Positions 13,046-24,910 are shown, numbered from the stretch's first letter. The stretch: 53,722 bases of DNA from Phoronis australis (GCA_002633005.1 NMRA01000161.1:483944-537665); one strand, 5' to 3'. Program-made: numbers and translations. Notes: a model not told the origin generated them from the sequence alone.

Positions 13046-14024
13046 TGTTTCTATTGAATTGTTCTCGAATTTCTGTAGCGTCAACTCTGCGTAAAATGGT
13101 TTCCGGTGAATTGCTTTTTGCATGTATTCTTGAAGAGACCATCGCCTTATATCAAGCATAATAAAACGTTCTAGGAATCAACGGGTTGAAATTCCAACAG
13201 TTTCTCATGTTTGTACACAAAATTCGCTTCAACCATAGTTAGTTCTGGTAACAAATTTCAAGGAACTCGAACTTTAAGGAGATAGGATCAAGGTTAAAAC
13301 ACCTTATATTATGGCTTGTGATGCCATATACATGACCTACAAAACTACATGCACACTACAGATCACCAGCCACTTGGACTGAACTTGAGAGATTTGCATC
13401 ACCCGACCATATGAGGAGATGAGTAGACAACAACTTCGATTGGTCGATGTGAGGTGAACGTCGAGAGTCTTGATATTTAAGAGTCACCAGTGCGTCCACT
13501 TTATTTATTTTCTACCTATTTGTGTTTTGTACTTTGCGTTACCTGTCACGGAATATAACTCCATACATCCAAGTATCAAAATTCAAAGAATTTGAGCTGT
13601 TGCTGAACGTGAACGAGACCCCTTTCGTTTCATTGTTTACAAAAACCCATCATCTTGTGCGGGTGAAATGTTTATGCATGTGTTAAAGAAACAAAACAGC
13701 AAAACTTCAGTTGACGTTTGCGCAACATTTTGTGAAGGGCTAGCAGATCTTGTCCAGGTATACTAAAAATGTAACGTAATAGTGGTTTGGGGAAGAAAGA
13801 GGTGAATAAAATAGCTATTGCAAGAAATGGAAGATATCGATTGCCTTTAACAAGTGTGACAGTGCCGGCTCAGCAAGAATCGTTACAACCTACCATATAT
13901 TTTGAGTTAAGAGTGATACGCACTCATCAACACGACTCGTATATCAGACCTTCATGTGTAAAGAAAAGACTTCTGTTACAGCTATGAGTAGATTACATTT
14001 TCACATTTTCTGGTTACCTTAACA
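13046..14024. other. No gene recognised
   Basis: A short plus-strand frame at 13787-13987 shows no domain or splice context. Nothing else supported. Confidence 0.4.
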
Positions 14025-14192
14025 ATGCCACGCTGTGTCAAGGGTTGTCGTCGAAATAATGGGTGTCAAAAGACCTCACCCCCATACACACATATCAAAA
14101 ATACGTATGAAAGATGGACTGGAAGCAAGTTCAAAGAACAGTTGTCCATATTATCAATGCATGAACACTGTGTCTTGTTACAAGTTATATGA
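14025..14192 (+). CDS. Short ORF, possible THAP-like N-terminus
   Basis: The ATG at 14025 opens a 55-codon frame beginning MPRCVKGCRRNNGC, followed by YTHIKNTYERWTGSKFKEQL. The start Met, the early Cys-x3-Cys, a His-containing segment and a Trp at position 35 are arranged loosely like the first half of a THAP domain, which begins M-x(1-5)-C-x(2-4)-C. The usual FHxFP motif is absent (YTHIKN instead), and no donor at the expected place was found. It could equally be a chance frame or a decayed THAP exon. Confidence 0.2.
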   Translation: MPRCVKGCRRNNGCQKTSPPYTHIKNTYERWTGSKFKEQLSILSMHEHCVLLQVI

Positions 14193-14880
14193 ATAGTTCT
14201 TAGTACATTTTTTCTGAAGTTTAATGAAAATAGAAAACTGACATTTTGCCTTGCTTGACATCAGTGGAAATTGGGCATTTTCTCATCTTGAATTCTGATC
14301 TCTATCATATGTACTCTCTGAAAAATAATTAATGATTCTATGGTAAAATGGTCCACCCAAGAATAATCAGTGTCGCCTTTTTTGAATGCAGTATCAGTTA
14401 TAACAAAAATACAATGTTTTCTGGTTTTTTATTAATCATTTTCACAAAAACAGACAAAACAATAGTTTTAAAAACCCACTAAGGCCTCCCAAACGACGTA
14501 CGCTCAAATATCACATGTTTGCATGTCCAAAAAGATGTATATCCCATCCAGACCTCATACACCTATCTGACAACATTGTCATGCTTGGATTTCTGTGTTT
14601 GATTGGTAGATTCAATGGATCAGTGGACTAGAGTGTCAGCAGAGGATACAAAAAAGACAAAAATTGTGTTTTACGTATACGTGCGTCTACCCCATAACAC
14701 AACTGGGTGGCACTTAGTGGTAGAATATTAGCTGAAACTACGACTTGGCTGATCATTGTGAAAAAAGAAATCAGCAACTTCAGTCATCGGCCGTTAATTG
14801 ACAAGCACTGATACACACTTATAAAACTGCGTATTCTTTGAATCTAAATGGTATACAAATCAAAGTCCATGGCCATAGCA

Positions 14881-15120
14881 CAAACTTGTCTTTGCAAATA
14901 AGCCATCAGAAAATAATGTACTTAATCAAGAAGTTCTTCGCAAATAAGTCAAAATAAAATATTTCACACTTTTAAGTATAAAACAACTAGGTCTTTGCAA
15001 ATAAGCCATAAGAAAATATTATACACTTAAAACAATAAGGTATTGGCAAATAAGACATAAAAATTCTTCACACTTAAACCAATGTCTTTGCAAATAAGAC
15101 ATAAGAAAATACTTCAAACA
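14881..15120. repeat. Tandem repeat, about 55-bp unit with gtctttgcaaataag core
   Basis: Four to five imperfect units built on (g)gtctttgcaaataagacataagaaaatacttcacacttaaa lie between 14881 and 15120. One further unit occurs at 15490 and two decayed units in the paralogous region at 42905-43015. The array was therefore present before the segmental duplication and expanded in this copy. Confidence 0.75.
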
Positions 15121-15123
15121 CAA

Positions 15124-15480
15124 CCCTTCACACCGTGGTCATAAATGCTTGAATTCTGTTACCAGCATTTTGGAATGATATTTTAAGCATTTCTTCGCCA
15201 ATTTGTGTAGTTTTAATCAAGAAAAGTTTTAATCAAGAAATAAACGCAAAAATTAAAAAAGTTATTTTTGTGTGTCATCAGTGGAAGTCCGGTCTACGCC
15301 ACTGTGTTGTTCTGCATCAGCCGCGAGCCGAAGTGGTCTCGAAACAATCATTAATTTTTCTTTAAATTTCAAAATTCTTCACTTATTTTCCGAAGTTAGG
15401 GCTTGTTCAGTTAGATTTATGTTATAAAATTATCATACTTGGTCTAAAACCTCAAAACGTCCAAATATCCATTGAATACT
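15124..15480. repeat. Interspersed repeat, also at 49405-49575 and 50480-50620
   Basis: From cacaccgtggtcataaatgc through gagccgaagtggtctcgaaac to cttggtctaaaacctc this matches the intronic region of the CUB gene at 49405-49575, and then 50480-50620, the latter separated by about 900 bases of later insertions. It is absent at the corresponding point of copy 2 (42960-43030), so it is a mobile element inserted after the duplication. Confidence 0.65.
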
Positions 15481-18366
15481 TAAAAACACAAGGTCTTTGC
15501 AAATAAGAGATAAGGAAACACTTCATTTAATGTCATAAAACCTTAAGCAAATACTTTTATCTGTAATTGCCCTTCTAAGGGAGCCACAAAGTGGCAAACG
15601 TCACATACGACTTCAGGCACCTCGAAAATTTGGTTATTTTGACACTAATTGTAACTGATAATCTGTACAGTGAATATGTCCACATGAGGTGAACTCTTTA
15701 AAGACGATTGTCATTTGAATACGCGAGATAATTTTAAGTGATTCATTCTAGGTAGTGACAGCCTTTGATTATCGGATCTGTAGATGAAACACACATAAAA
15801 TTAAAAAGCTAGTTCAATTATGTTAGCCTCATCCTTAAAGTTTGAGCGTGCAGCGTAGTCTGGAATGGCGATTGTAAATAATATCCAAAATAACCTCAAG
15901 AACATCCATTTAGGAGACGTATTTGGTGAACATTTAATTTGAAAGATAGTATCCAAAAGGTGTGTGAAATGTAATTTGGAATAAGTTTACACTATAAGAT
16001 AGAATATAACACCGTTTTCCCGGGGAATCCATGATTTTGAGTTTGGGGGCCAGGGCAGAGTATTAGCCAGAATTTGCACCCCCGAACTGCCAAATGGAAT
16101 CTGGGAGAATTTCAGGGGGGCATGGCCCCTTATCCCAAAAATGAACGAGAGAACTGAGTGCACCAGTGGGTACTTCCATGCAAATATAATTATTTTAAAA
16201 CCTGTCCACGCGCATTAATTTTGAATTGGGCAGGCATTTGAAACATTTCATTTTAGTAAATGTTCTTAAGGTAAATGATGTTTATTAAGTTAAACTGTAA
16301 ATAACATCCTTCTTTTTATTTAAAGTTTAAAATTCTGATTGAACGCCAATAAAATAGCCATTATTCTAGATTATCAATGTACTTTAATGAACTGGAAAAA
16401 ATCTTACAGGGAAAACACGGACACTTGCACGTCTATTGATCCCTTTAAGATGATATCATTTGATAGATGAAAGGTGTTAAACCAAAGGAAACGGTATGTC
16501 CCTTAAATGTGACATTTTAAATATTTGTTTTTGAGTCTGAATAAGTTTCGTTTGTCTCAAGTTTATCGCTAGTATTATTTACATTCATAAAAATGTTTTT
16601 CTTACCTCTCACGTTCCTTATTTTGTATGGCAAGCCATTTCTCTCATCTTAATTGACACGAATAAATGCGCTATATGTTGAATCATGTTTGAAACAGCAA
16701 GTAAAAATGCAACCGACAATAAATAAATAAATCTATGACAAGGGTAATAAGGCTTTCGCTGACGTCAAAGTACAATTAACATCCACCGTTTGTCATAGGG
16801 TTTGACTGAGCTGTTCAAGTATTTTTTCTCTGTTTGGGTGTCTAAACCTGTAATTTTATGGTTTGCGATTGTGATTTGTGGGGATGATTTGGCGCCCGTG
16901 CCTATTATTGAATGATCGCGGAACGGATCCAAAGGTTTGGTATTTTCAGTCACTATTCATTTACGCTTACAGTTTGCATGTATTTTCCAGAAAGAACTGT
17001 CGGGTGTAAACGATATATTCGGTAGGTTTTGATGGTCGCGGCAAACCATATACATTGGCTGCGCAGCAGTCATCTCCAGGTGTTACAGAGTTCTTACTGG
17101 AACGAGCTCAAAGTAATCACTGGTTAGCACTTTTTGAAAATACGTTTTTCTTCATGTACATGTACGGCGACTTCGTGAATTTGTCAATACATTAGAAGTT
17201 GCTTTAGACCAATAGACTTTTGAAATGATGTTACAACATCACCACCTCAGTCAAAGCAATTTTAGGAGTTAGCGGGCGACACCGGTTGACGTTATTCGGA
17301 CGGATGTGTTGCTTTCAACAAGACCCTGGCTATTGTCCTTTTTGAAGTATCTGCACCCCAGTGTCAGTTTCATTATTGTGAGCCATTTTAGACAATGTAA
17401 TCTCACAATTTCTGCATGGGTATTTTAAGACCCGGGTCTACACATATACATGAACATTTATGTGTTTGTAAATATAAATAAATAAATAAATATATATCGA
17501 GAAATCCCAGAACTACCCGCTCTTTTACAAATTTGTAACAGCAAAAGTTAATTCCTTTGAAAAGGTTATGCTTTCTTAGAGGCTCGATTGTATAAAAAAC
17601 CTTTATTTTAAGATTTTAATCCTGAGAAATCGCTACACAACTATTTGGACGGACTGTTTAACCAAATCCATCAGAAACAGAAAAGGAGGCATACTGGCAA
17701 TACAGGAGGAGAAACTTTGACTTCAACTAGTTCAGATCTTATAAATACTTTTGAATTGCAAATTTGATTCCGCCTTAAAATTGCCAGTTGACTATGCCCA
17801 GTCAGTTTTCAGATTCTTATCATGTTGCATTAGTCTTGTTTCAACAACTCCCATAACGAGATTGGAGTTCCCTCAAGCCCCGTATGCGTGGTAATATTTT
17901 TACAGCAGCTATCCATAGACAGATAACATTATACGTAATGGCACTATTTAAGTCTTAACCAGGTATTATGTCATGGAAATGGAATCTTAACACAGAAGGT
18001 AATATTATGCAACCGATTTCCTTAGAGTAAAATACCCTATTCGAGTTTGTTTTTTGCCAGCTAAACAAGGCAAAGAACAAAAGAGATGGTGGTGATATTA
18101 ATTCCAGCACTTTTGAAGAGAGTAGCCTAGCGAGCTGTGGCCTCTACATCGACTATAGGTCGTTCATCTACTGTCACACGTGCCACCAAACGTACCCCCA
18201 GAACGCGCAATTCCGGGAACTAGCAGTGATTCGCCCTGTGCTAGAGTTGTATCCAGTCCTGCAGTGATGTTGAGTAGTGGGAGTGAATACAGGTCAAGTT
18301 CGAAACCCGGTGGGGAGAACAGTTCGTCGTCCAGTGATCAGGCCAGTGACACAAACTTTGATAAGT

Positions 18367-18729
18367 TTAAGTATTGGAGATTTTTAGAAGGTGACAGGTG
18401 TGTGTTAAGGGAATCACACAGCGAGATGTACTGTAAACAGTTTGGGTGCTCAGGTCAACATCCAAATGGAACAGGCATTCCATTTAGGTTGGCATGACAG
18501 TGCACACCGTGCATTTCCACCAAGACGTCCCACTACGTTTGTCCTCAGTTTCTGCCTCATTCCTCTGAACAGCTGTCTGTGCGTACTCTGCCTCACTATA
18601 CTTGGGCTCAAACATATATCCACCATGCACTGACTATTCGTGAAAAAATTCCTCGCCACCGATGCTCTAAGCAATGGCTCCGTCACTCACGTCACTGTGT
18701 CTGTCGTATGAGTCGCTGACATCGGCCAT
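18367..18729 (-). pseudogene. P2X7-type zinc-binding domain pseudogene
   Basis: An ATG at 18729 (minus) begins MADVSDSYDRHSDVSDG. One continuous frame then carries a YMFEPKYSEAEY segment, an acidic stretch, and WWKCTVCTVMPT at about codons 71-81 followed after a stop by ECLF. The W-x-C-x2-C-x2-MPT-x-E-C arrangement is the signature of the zinc-binding C-terminal domain of P2X7 receptors, which in many invertebrates occurs in stand-alone, repeat-like genes; partner and function of those are not established. Three in-frame stops (18669-18667, 18636-18634, 18486-18484) show it is dead. The upstream sequence (18800-19040) has a counterpart at 35750-35905. The opposite-strand frame at 18180-18497 is Ser-rich but unsupported. 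It sits where the first CUB exon of copy 1 would be expected. Confidence 0.7.
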
Positions 18730-18799
18730 TTTCAGACTACTACAAACTAAAAAATTCTTATACCCAACGTTCTCTAACAACATAGTTTGTCGTAGATTA

Positions 18800-19040
18800 C
18801 TCGTCGATTGGAAGTGGTGACGGCAATTCAGGAAACCAGCACAAACACAACAGTAAACAGATCTTCACAGGAAACTCGAACGCACTAGAAACAAATTGGC
18901 GGGAAAGTCTTGCCTGCTAAACGTCACTTCCGCAGTAGTGCTTGACTAATTAATAAAATTACGGGGACCCCGTGATTAACTCAAACATATGTCTGGGATA
19001 ATCAACGAACCGTATTGTTACTAAAAATGACATGACAAAA
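18800..19040 (-). repeat. Repeat pair, 5' flank of the P2X7-like relic
   Basis: The stretch with ttggcgggaaagtcttgcct, cgtcacttccgcagtag and atgtctgggataatcaacga matches 35750-35905, including the exact run tatgtctgggataatcaacg. It lies just upstream, on the minus strand, of the P2X7-like frame here and of minus-strand remnants there, so it is probably a shared promoter or 5' end of a dispersed gene family. Confidence 0.7.
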
Positions 19041-20609
<1,569 letters not shown>

Positions 20610-21026
20610 TGACGCCAGGGGTCGTGCTTGTGTTGGTATTCTGGTCAAGACAAATTTGAGTTGTTTACTAAAAATTCTGCAATCAATATTGAAATAAATT
20701 TTACAGATTTTTAGATTGTGAAGCTACGTCGCGCTTTGATGAATGAAAGCATGAGATTTTCAATTGTTGCCGATTGAACTGGCAACTCAAGTAGCAGGCA
20801 ATGCCCACATGCGCCGTTTTCGACTTCTGGGGTTGGCCAACTCCAATAAACTTCGGAGAGGTTAACTTGAGGCGCTGATGGTTTTGAAGACAAATGAAGG
20901 TTTTACTAAAAAATGCGGCATTGTTGTCTTAACTTAGATTTTGAAACAATTTTATTAGTCGGGCAAGGTGTTTCCTTCATGTCATGTTTCAAGTCTATGC
21001 TGGCCCTTGCTGTCCTTTGTAAATAT

Positions 21027-21052
21027 GATCCTGATGATGTCTAATGAATAGA
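21027..21052 (+). other. Hammerhead-like motif (CTGATGA...GAAA)
   Basis: cctgatgatgtct, then a loop, then agacgaaac: CTGATGA followed by one extra T, a 4-bp stem gtct/agac and GAAAC. This is the core layout of a hammerhead ribozyme apart from the extra base before stem II. It lies in the interval between the SRCR and transmembrane exons. Similar motifs are known at the ends of Penelope-like elements and satellite-type retroelements, so this may be a remnant of one. Activity is not implied. Confidence 0.35.
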
Positions 21053-21191
21053 CGAAACGTTGATTGAACATGAACTTTTTTATTTGTGCGGCGATCGTCC
21101 GGTTTTAGTCTTACTGTGGCCAAAAAACGGTTTAATTTTAAAAGTAAACGCTACTGTCACGATGCTTATCTTTTGTGTGTTCGATTCTTAG

Positions 21192-21397
21192 GTGATGTCC
21201 TAAAGAGAACAGATGGCGTGCTCTCCTCTGAGACTCAAGTGGTGCCAGCTTTAGTTGGTACAGTCGTCTTAATGGGTCTTGTCGTATGCGCTCTACTCGC
21301 TGTTGCGCTTTTCAGTCGAAAGATGTCTCCACGTACATGTATAAATGGTTATGCTCCAGTTACCGTTCAGCGATTGACCGCGAACTATAACGCCTAA
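21192..21397 (+). CDS. Terminal exon: transmembrane helix and short cytoplasmic tail
   Basis: After an acceptor (cgattcttag) the frame, entered in phase 1, encodes a short juxtamembrane segment (DVLKRTDGVLSSETQ), one hydrophobic helix (VVPALVGTVVLMGLVVCALL plus AVALF) and a 27-residue tail starting SRKMSPRTC, ending at taa 21395-21397. The arrangement is that of the last exon of a type I membrane protein, and positive residues follow the helix as expected. It is on the same strand as, and 0.73 kb after, the SRCR half-domain. With it this suggests a membrane-anchored SRCR (and probably CUB) receptor. The phase does not fit direct splicing to the SRCR exon, so at least one exon is missing. The tail shows no signalling motif I recognise. 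Confidence 0.7.
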
Positions 21398-22146
21398 TGG
21401 ACTGTCATGGACTTCGAGAGTCGAGTTATTCATTTGTATCAGCTGCTTAGCTGCTTTGCATTGGAATAATTGCGTGTTGCATATATACATAGACAGAGAC
21501 ATAGACAAAGACTTAGGCATAGCCACAGAGATAGATATAGTAACAGTTATCCCATACGCGCTGAATCTGTCGAGGCAAAAAGGTCATGTATTAAAGTTTC
21601 CCGTATTCACCTGCCGTACCACTTCAACAGTGACCTCTGACATAGAAAGTTCAAAGGGTAGGTCAATGTCGACTCCGTGTCGTTAGCCAGTTCGGTCTCC
21701 AAACTTTCGGAACACAGTTTAAAGTAATACAATTATAGCAATGTAAAAAACGCTCAACGTACAATCAGGTCTCCATCGTAACATCTTGAACAGGACTGTT
21801 AATTATAAGACAGTTCTGTCTCAGTTTTCATTTGCTAAATATTTTATCGTCTGCAACTCAGGCCACGATTCCGCGGTAACTACAATATCAAGTATTGTTG
21901 TTATTTATCTATTTTCAGGAGATATTACAAGTTCAATGAAAAGTTATCCTTGTTTTCATCTTTGTTATCTCTTCTCAAGTAATAAGTCGTCACATTTAAA
22001 ACTTGTTTCTTTTACTAGAGAAAACTTGCAGCATAACGCGCAAGTACATACATATAGGATGTGATCCGCCACGTGAAGAGATTGAATGAAGCATTTTAAA
22101 AATCTACGGAAAAAATGAAAGAAACTTAGGAAGTCGAAACGTAGGG
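21398..22146. other. 3' flank of the SRCR/TM locus, no gene
   Basis: Presumed 3' untranslated and intergenic sequence. The plus-strand frame at 21786-22064 is not supported by splice sites or domains. A hexamer-like aca-tag-aca-gag repetition occurs at 21487-21535. Confidence 0.4.
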
Positions 22147-22273
22147 GATAAATACAAAACGTTTCTCGATTGGCGTACATGAAGTAATATCCCACTCGAC
22201 ATTATTCCGCGGAATAATATCTCGTGGGATAATACTTCATGTACGCCACTCTCGGTACGTTTTGCGTTTATAC
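22147..22273. mobile_element. Palindromic mini-element (foldback MITE), copy 1
   Basis: A near-perfect palindrome is centred on attattccgcggaataat (22201-22218). The left arm runs ataaatacaaaacg...tggcgtacatgaagtaatatcccactcgac; the right arm is its reverse complement with small changes. The same palindrome occurs at 53277-53400 with the core identical. Arms of over 60 bases with no unique interior indicate a short non-autonomous DNA element or hairpin element. Confidence 0.85.
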
Positions 22274-22389
22274 ACATTCACTCGATTACTAACGAAGTAA
22301 TGAAAATGTGACCTCTAGAACTTCCTAGTCATTAAGACAAAAATATTGTCAACGTGTCCAAAATATTTTATTATCTTGGTGGCTCATTG

Positions 22390-22985
22390 TACTAAAGGTC
22401 TCAAACACAAGCAAAGTATTTTTACCCACTTAGCTTTCGTCCACCTAGGGCGGAGGACTTCGTCAGAATGATAGGGACTTCCTATGGAGATGTCACGTGC
22501 GCAGTCAACACCCGATCGTAGATGTGTGGCAACTCATTGCCAACATCCCTGTTTAGAGTGAGGTTACCACGCTCGATCTGGGTAGCTTCCGGCATTTTTC
22601 AGGGAACACTTGAATTGTCACGGTCAATAATATTCCTTGTATTTTTTGTGTTAGTCGGTTTGCGATAGACTTTCAAAACCAACAGAATTTCTGATCACAA
22701 GAGAATCCAGAAGGGCAATCTAATTAACAGACTTGATCTCTCTGGTGAACTTAATTCATTCGTTCAAAGTGTTAATGTAATCAATGAAATCTGCAGAGGG
22801 TAAACGTGTCATCCACATATCTTCACCACAGTCTGGGACCACAAGTAGTGAACTCAAACCAAGCTGTTCACAAAATCTCCATATACAGATTGGCAACAAT
22901 TGGTGTAACTAATCTGCCCATGACCATCATACACGAAATACCATTCTACCAACTGACAAGGGTAGGTCGAGTGTGGCCATTAATT
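22390..22985 (-). mobile_element. Penelope-like retroelement fragment, minus strand
   Basis: Reading the minus strand from 22985 to 22390: a decayed reverse-transcriptase palm with TPIVANLYMEI; the catalytic box RYVDDTFT; a segment reading SADFIDYINTLNE and IKFTREI; LDSLVIRNSVGFE; and a C-terminal NLTLNRDVGNELPHIYDRVL. The order and wording match Penelope-like elements, whose polymerase carries RT and usually a GIY-YIG nuclease. The nuclease part is missing (internal deletion), a stop precedes the RYVDD box, and several frameshifts are present, so the copy is dead. Its 5' side abuts a second copy on the other strand at about 22985. A hammerhead-like motif lies just past its C-terminus. Confidence 0.85.
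22433..22468 (-). other. Hammerhead-like motif at the Penelope 3' end
   Basis: On the minus strand: ctgacga, one extra a, then the stem gtcc-t-cc / gg-t-ggac and cgaaagc. That is the CUGANGA...stem II...GAAA core of a hammerhead ribozyme, with a one-base insertion before stem II and a T:T mismatch in it. Hammerhead motifs in the terminal regions of Penelope-like elements are established knowledge. In the plus-strand copy the same place (about 24855-24885) reads ctgacgaa then cgctaa, with stem II and GAAA deleted. Confidence 0.45.
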
Positions 22986-24910
22986 CTCAGGAGGACAAGG
23001 ACAAATTTCTCACTCTACTTATGAGAAACTGAAATCAGGTCCCACTTCCACCTATACGACAAAAATTAACTAAGATTGTGTTATCTGAACATCAAAGACT
23101 GTATCCCTCTCCCAAATTTTATGATTTTCCGAACATTTCCGTTAAGACCTACTGTTTCCAGTCGCGGCTCGTTCACTTATGAGAATGCTAAGCTTTTAGC
23201 CCTCATTCTCAAGCCACTTGTAGGTTGTCAGACCATCACGTGGTCAATGCTCAGGATTTTACGGGAAGGGTAGAAGAGGATACGATATATGAGGATGAGA
23301 TTCTAGTGTTTTTGATGTTTTTGCTATATTTAATATTGTACCTGTTGAGTAAACTCTTGTAGTTATTCCAGAGAAGTTATATAGAAAGAGAGATCTGTTG
23401 AAAGCAACGCACACAGATCGTCACACGTGACATTGTTGGGTTTTTTGGTCTTGTATTTAATACCACCTATTTCATGTATGATGGTTCCTTTTACAAACTT
23501 AAACATGGCGCGGCCATGGGTAGTCCAGTGTCGCCAATTGTGGCCAATTTGCACAAGGGGATTTTTGAACAGTTTGGTTTGAGTTACACTACTTGTGGTC
23601 CCAGACTGTGGAGAAAGTATTTGGACTACATGCATGTTTGCCATATAAGAGAGGGAATACATTTTATAATTAATTTATTATATTAACACTTTTGACGAAT
23701 GTATTAAGTTCACCAGAGATATTTAGTCTGATAATGAAAGTTGCTTTTCTGGATTTCTTTGGGATCAGAAACTCTGGTGGTTTGCTAGTTTAGAAAGTTT
23801 ACCGGAAAGCTATTCAACCAAATCAATAATCACCCTCTCCACCAAAACTTGGGTGTGGTGCGCACTCTTCGCCACAGGTGTGAGAGTATTGTCATGAAGG
23901 AAGAGGTCAAGTTAGTGGAAAATCAATTACTAGACTCTGTTCTATCAAAGAGTGGATATCCCGATTGGACATCACTCGGCTTGCTACGGGTAGGCGATCC
24001 CCGGTCAGGGGGAAAGTAAGGATAGTGTTTGCATCGTTGTGTTGCCATACAGACAAGGTGTGTCAGAGAAATCATGTAAGAATTACAAGAAACACGTCAA
24101 GGTGCGTTTCGGTCTGAAAGGACTCTCCACAATCTGTTGGTCGCTCCCAATGATACTGCAATCCCTGTATGTACGTGTGGCTCACTGTATCAGCTTGACT
24201 GTGCTTCTTGTGGCCCATCCTACATTGGCAAGTCTAGAAATTCCGCAATTGTAGAACAAAATTAATATTTTTCTATATGGATGTCAAAAACTCAACCCAA
24301 ATGAAAATAAGGCTTTATTTGAAATAGTATCAGAATTTCTTTATAACATTAAATCTCTTTGTGTGAGTGGATAGAAATGTATGCATGTGTATGAAAATGA
24401 ATTATTTACATTCGTAATCATGTCATTGTAATCTTAATATCAGTTTTTTATTTATGTATTCGTGTATAATAATTGTATATACACTTCTTTGTATTTTTTT
24501 AACGCAGATCAAATGCCTCTTGGCGCTTTCTGGGTTATGTATATTCATTGTATTCTGAAAATTTCGTAATAAACATTAAAAAAGTCTAGACAACAGATGT
24601 GAACTTGCACAGACCAACACAAAAAGTTCTAAGAACTGGCTCCCTACAATCTGCCATATCAGACCATGCTCTTATAGTTGACCATGGGATTGGCTGGGAG
24701 TCTTTGAATACCATTGACAATGACAACAACGATATTCCAAGAAAAATCAGGAAAGCTACCAAGATCAAGCGTAGTAACCTTACTATAAGCACGGACGTTG
24801 ACACGATCGGGTGCTGAAAGCACAGGTGCCATCTGCGTAAGAAGTCCGTGTCACTCTGACGAACGCTAAACTGGTAAGAAATGCTTTTGCTTGTGTACTC
24901 AAGTTGTTGT
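22986..24910 (+). mobile_element. Penelope-like retroelement, plus strand, interrupted
   Basis: Decayed plus-strand pieces in order: TYEKLKSGPTSTYTTKI (23020), SPKFYDFPNI (23110), RPTVSSRGSFTYENAKLLAL with LKPLVG (23150-23225), MYDGSFYKLKHGAAMGSPVS then PIVANL (23474-23550), PRLWRKYLDY (23610) in place of the RYVDD box, VVRTLRHRCESIV (23860), TLHNLLVAPNDTAIPVCTCG (24125), a GIY-YIG-like CGPSYIGKSR (24210-24240), and after an insertion SAISDHALIVDHGIGWESLN then RKIRKATKIKRSN (24655-24780). These are RT followed by the GIY-YIG nuclease of Penelope-like elements. Frameshifts and the mutated catalytic box show it is inactive. It is head to head with the minus-strand copy ending at 22985. Confidence 0.88.
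24239..24581. mobile_element. Nested insertion with 9-bp target duplication
   Basis: The Penelope nuclease frame is broken after YIGKSR by 343 bases flanked by an exact aagtctaga direct repeat (24230-24238 and 24582-24590). The insert is AT-rich and ends cgtaataaacattaaaa, an AATAAA-type signal followed by A residues. That suggests a SINE, a 5'-truncated LINE end or a processed transcript copied in plus orientation. No coding frame or internal promoter was recognised. Confidence 0.8.

Larger units (their letters stand above)
14637..18085. repeat. Diverged segmental duplication, copy 1
   Basis: This stretch aligns in the same order and orientation with 42600-46965. Shared landmarks: gaaaaaagaaatcagcaact (14759) with gaaaaaagaaagtagcaact (42723); aagtggcaaacgtcac (15589) with 43085; ttttgatggtcgcggcaaaccatat (17027) with 44229; the segment around ttgctttagaccaatag (17201) with 45417; tccatagacagataa (17912) with 46392; and ccctattcgagttt (18036) with 46920. 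Copy 1 lacks about 1.1 kb, between roughly 17070 and 17160, that in copy 2 holds the signal-peptide exon. It also carries extra repeat insertions (15124-15480, part of 16000-16150). The similarity stops right before the place where copy 2 has its first CUB exon. Confidence 0.85.

Noticed and set aside
18180-18497. 105-codon Ser-rich plus-strand frame (with NFDKFKYWRFLEGDRC)
   Set aside because: The minus strand of the same DNA carries the recognisable P2X7-type motif; the plus frame is most likely its shadow and has no domain of its own.
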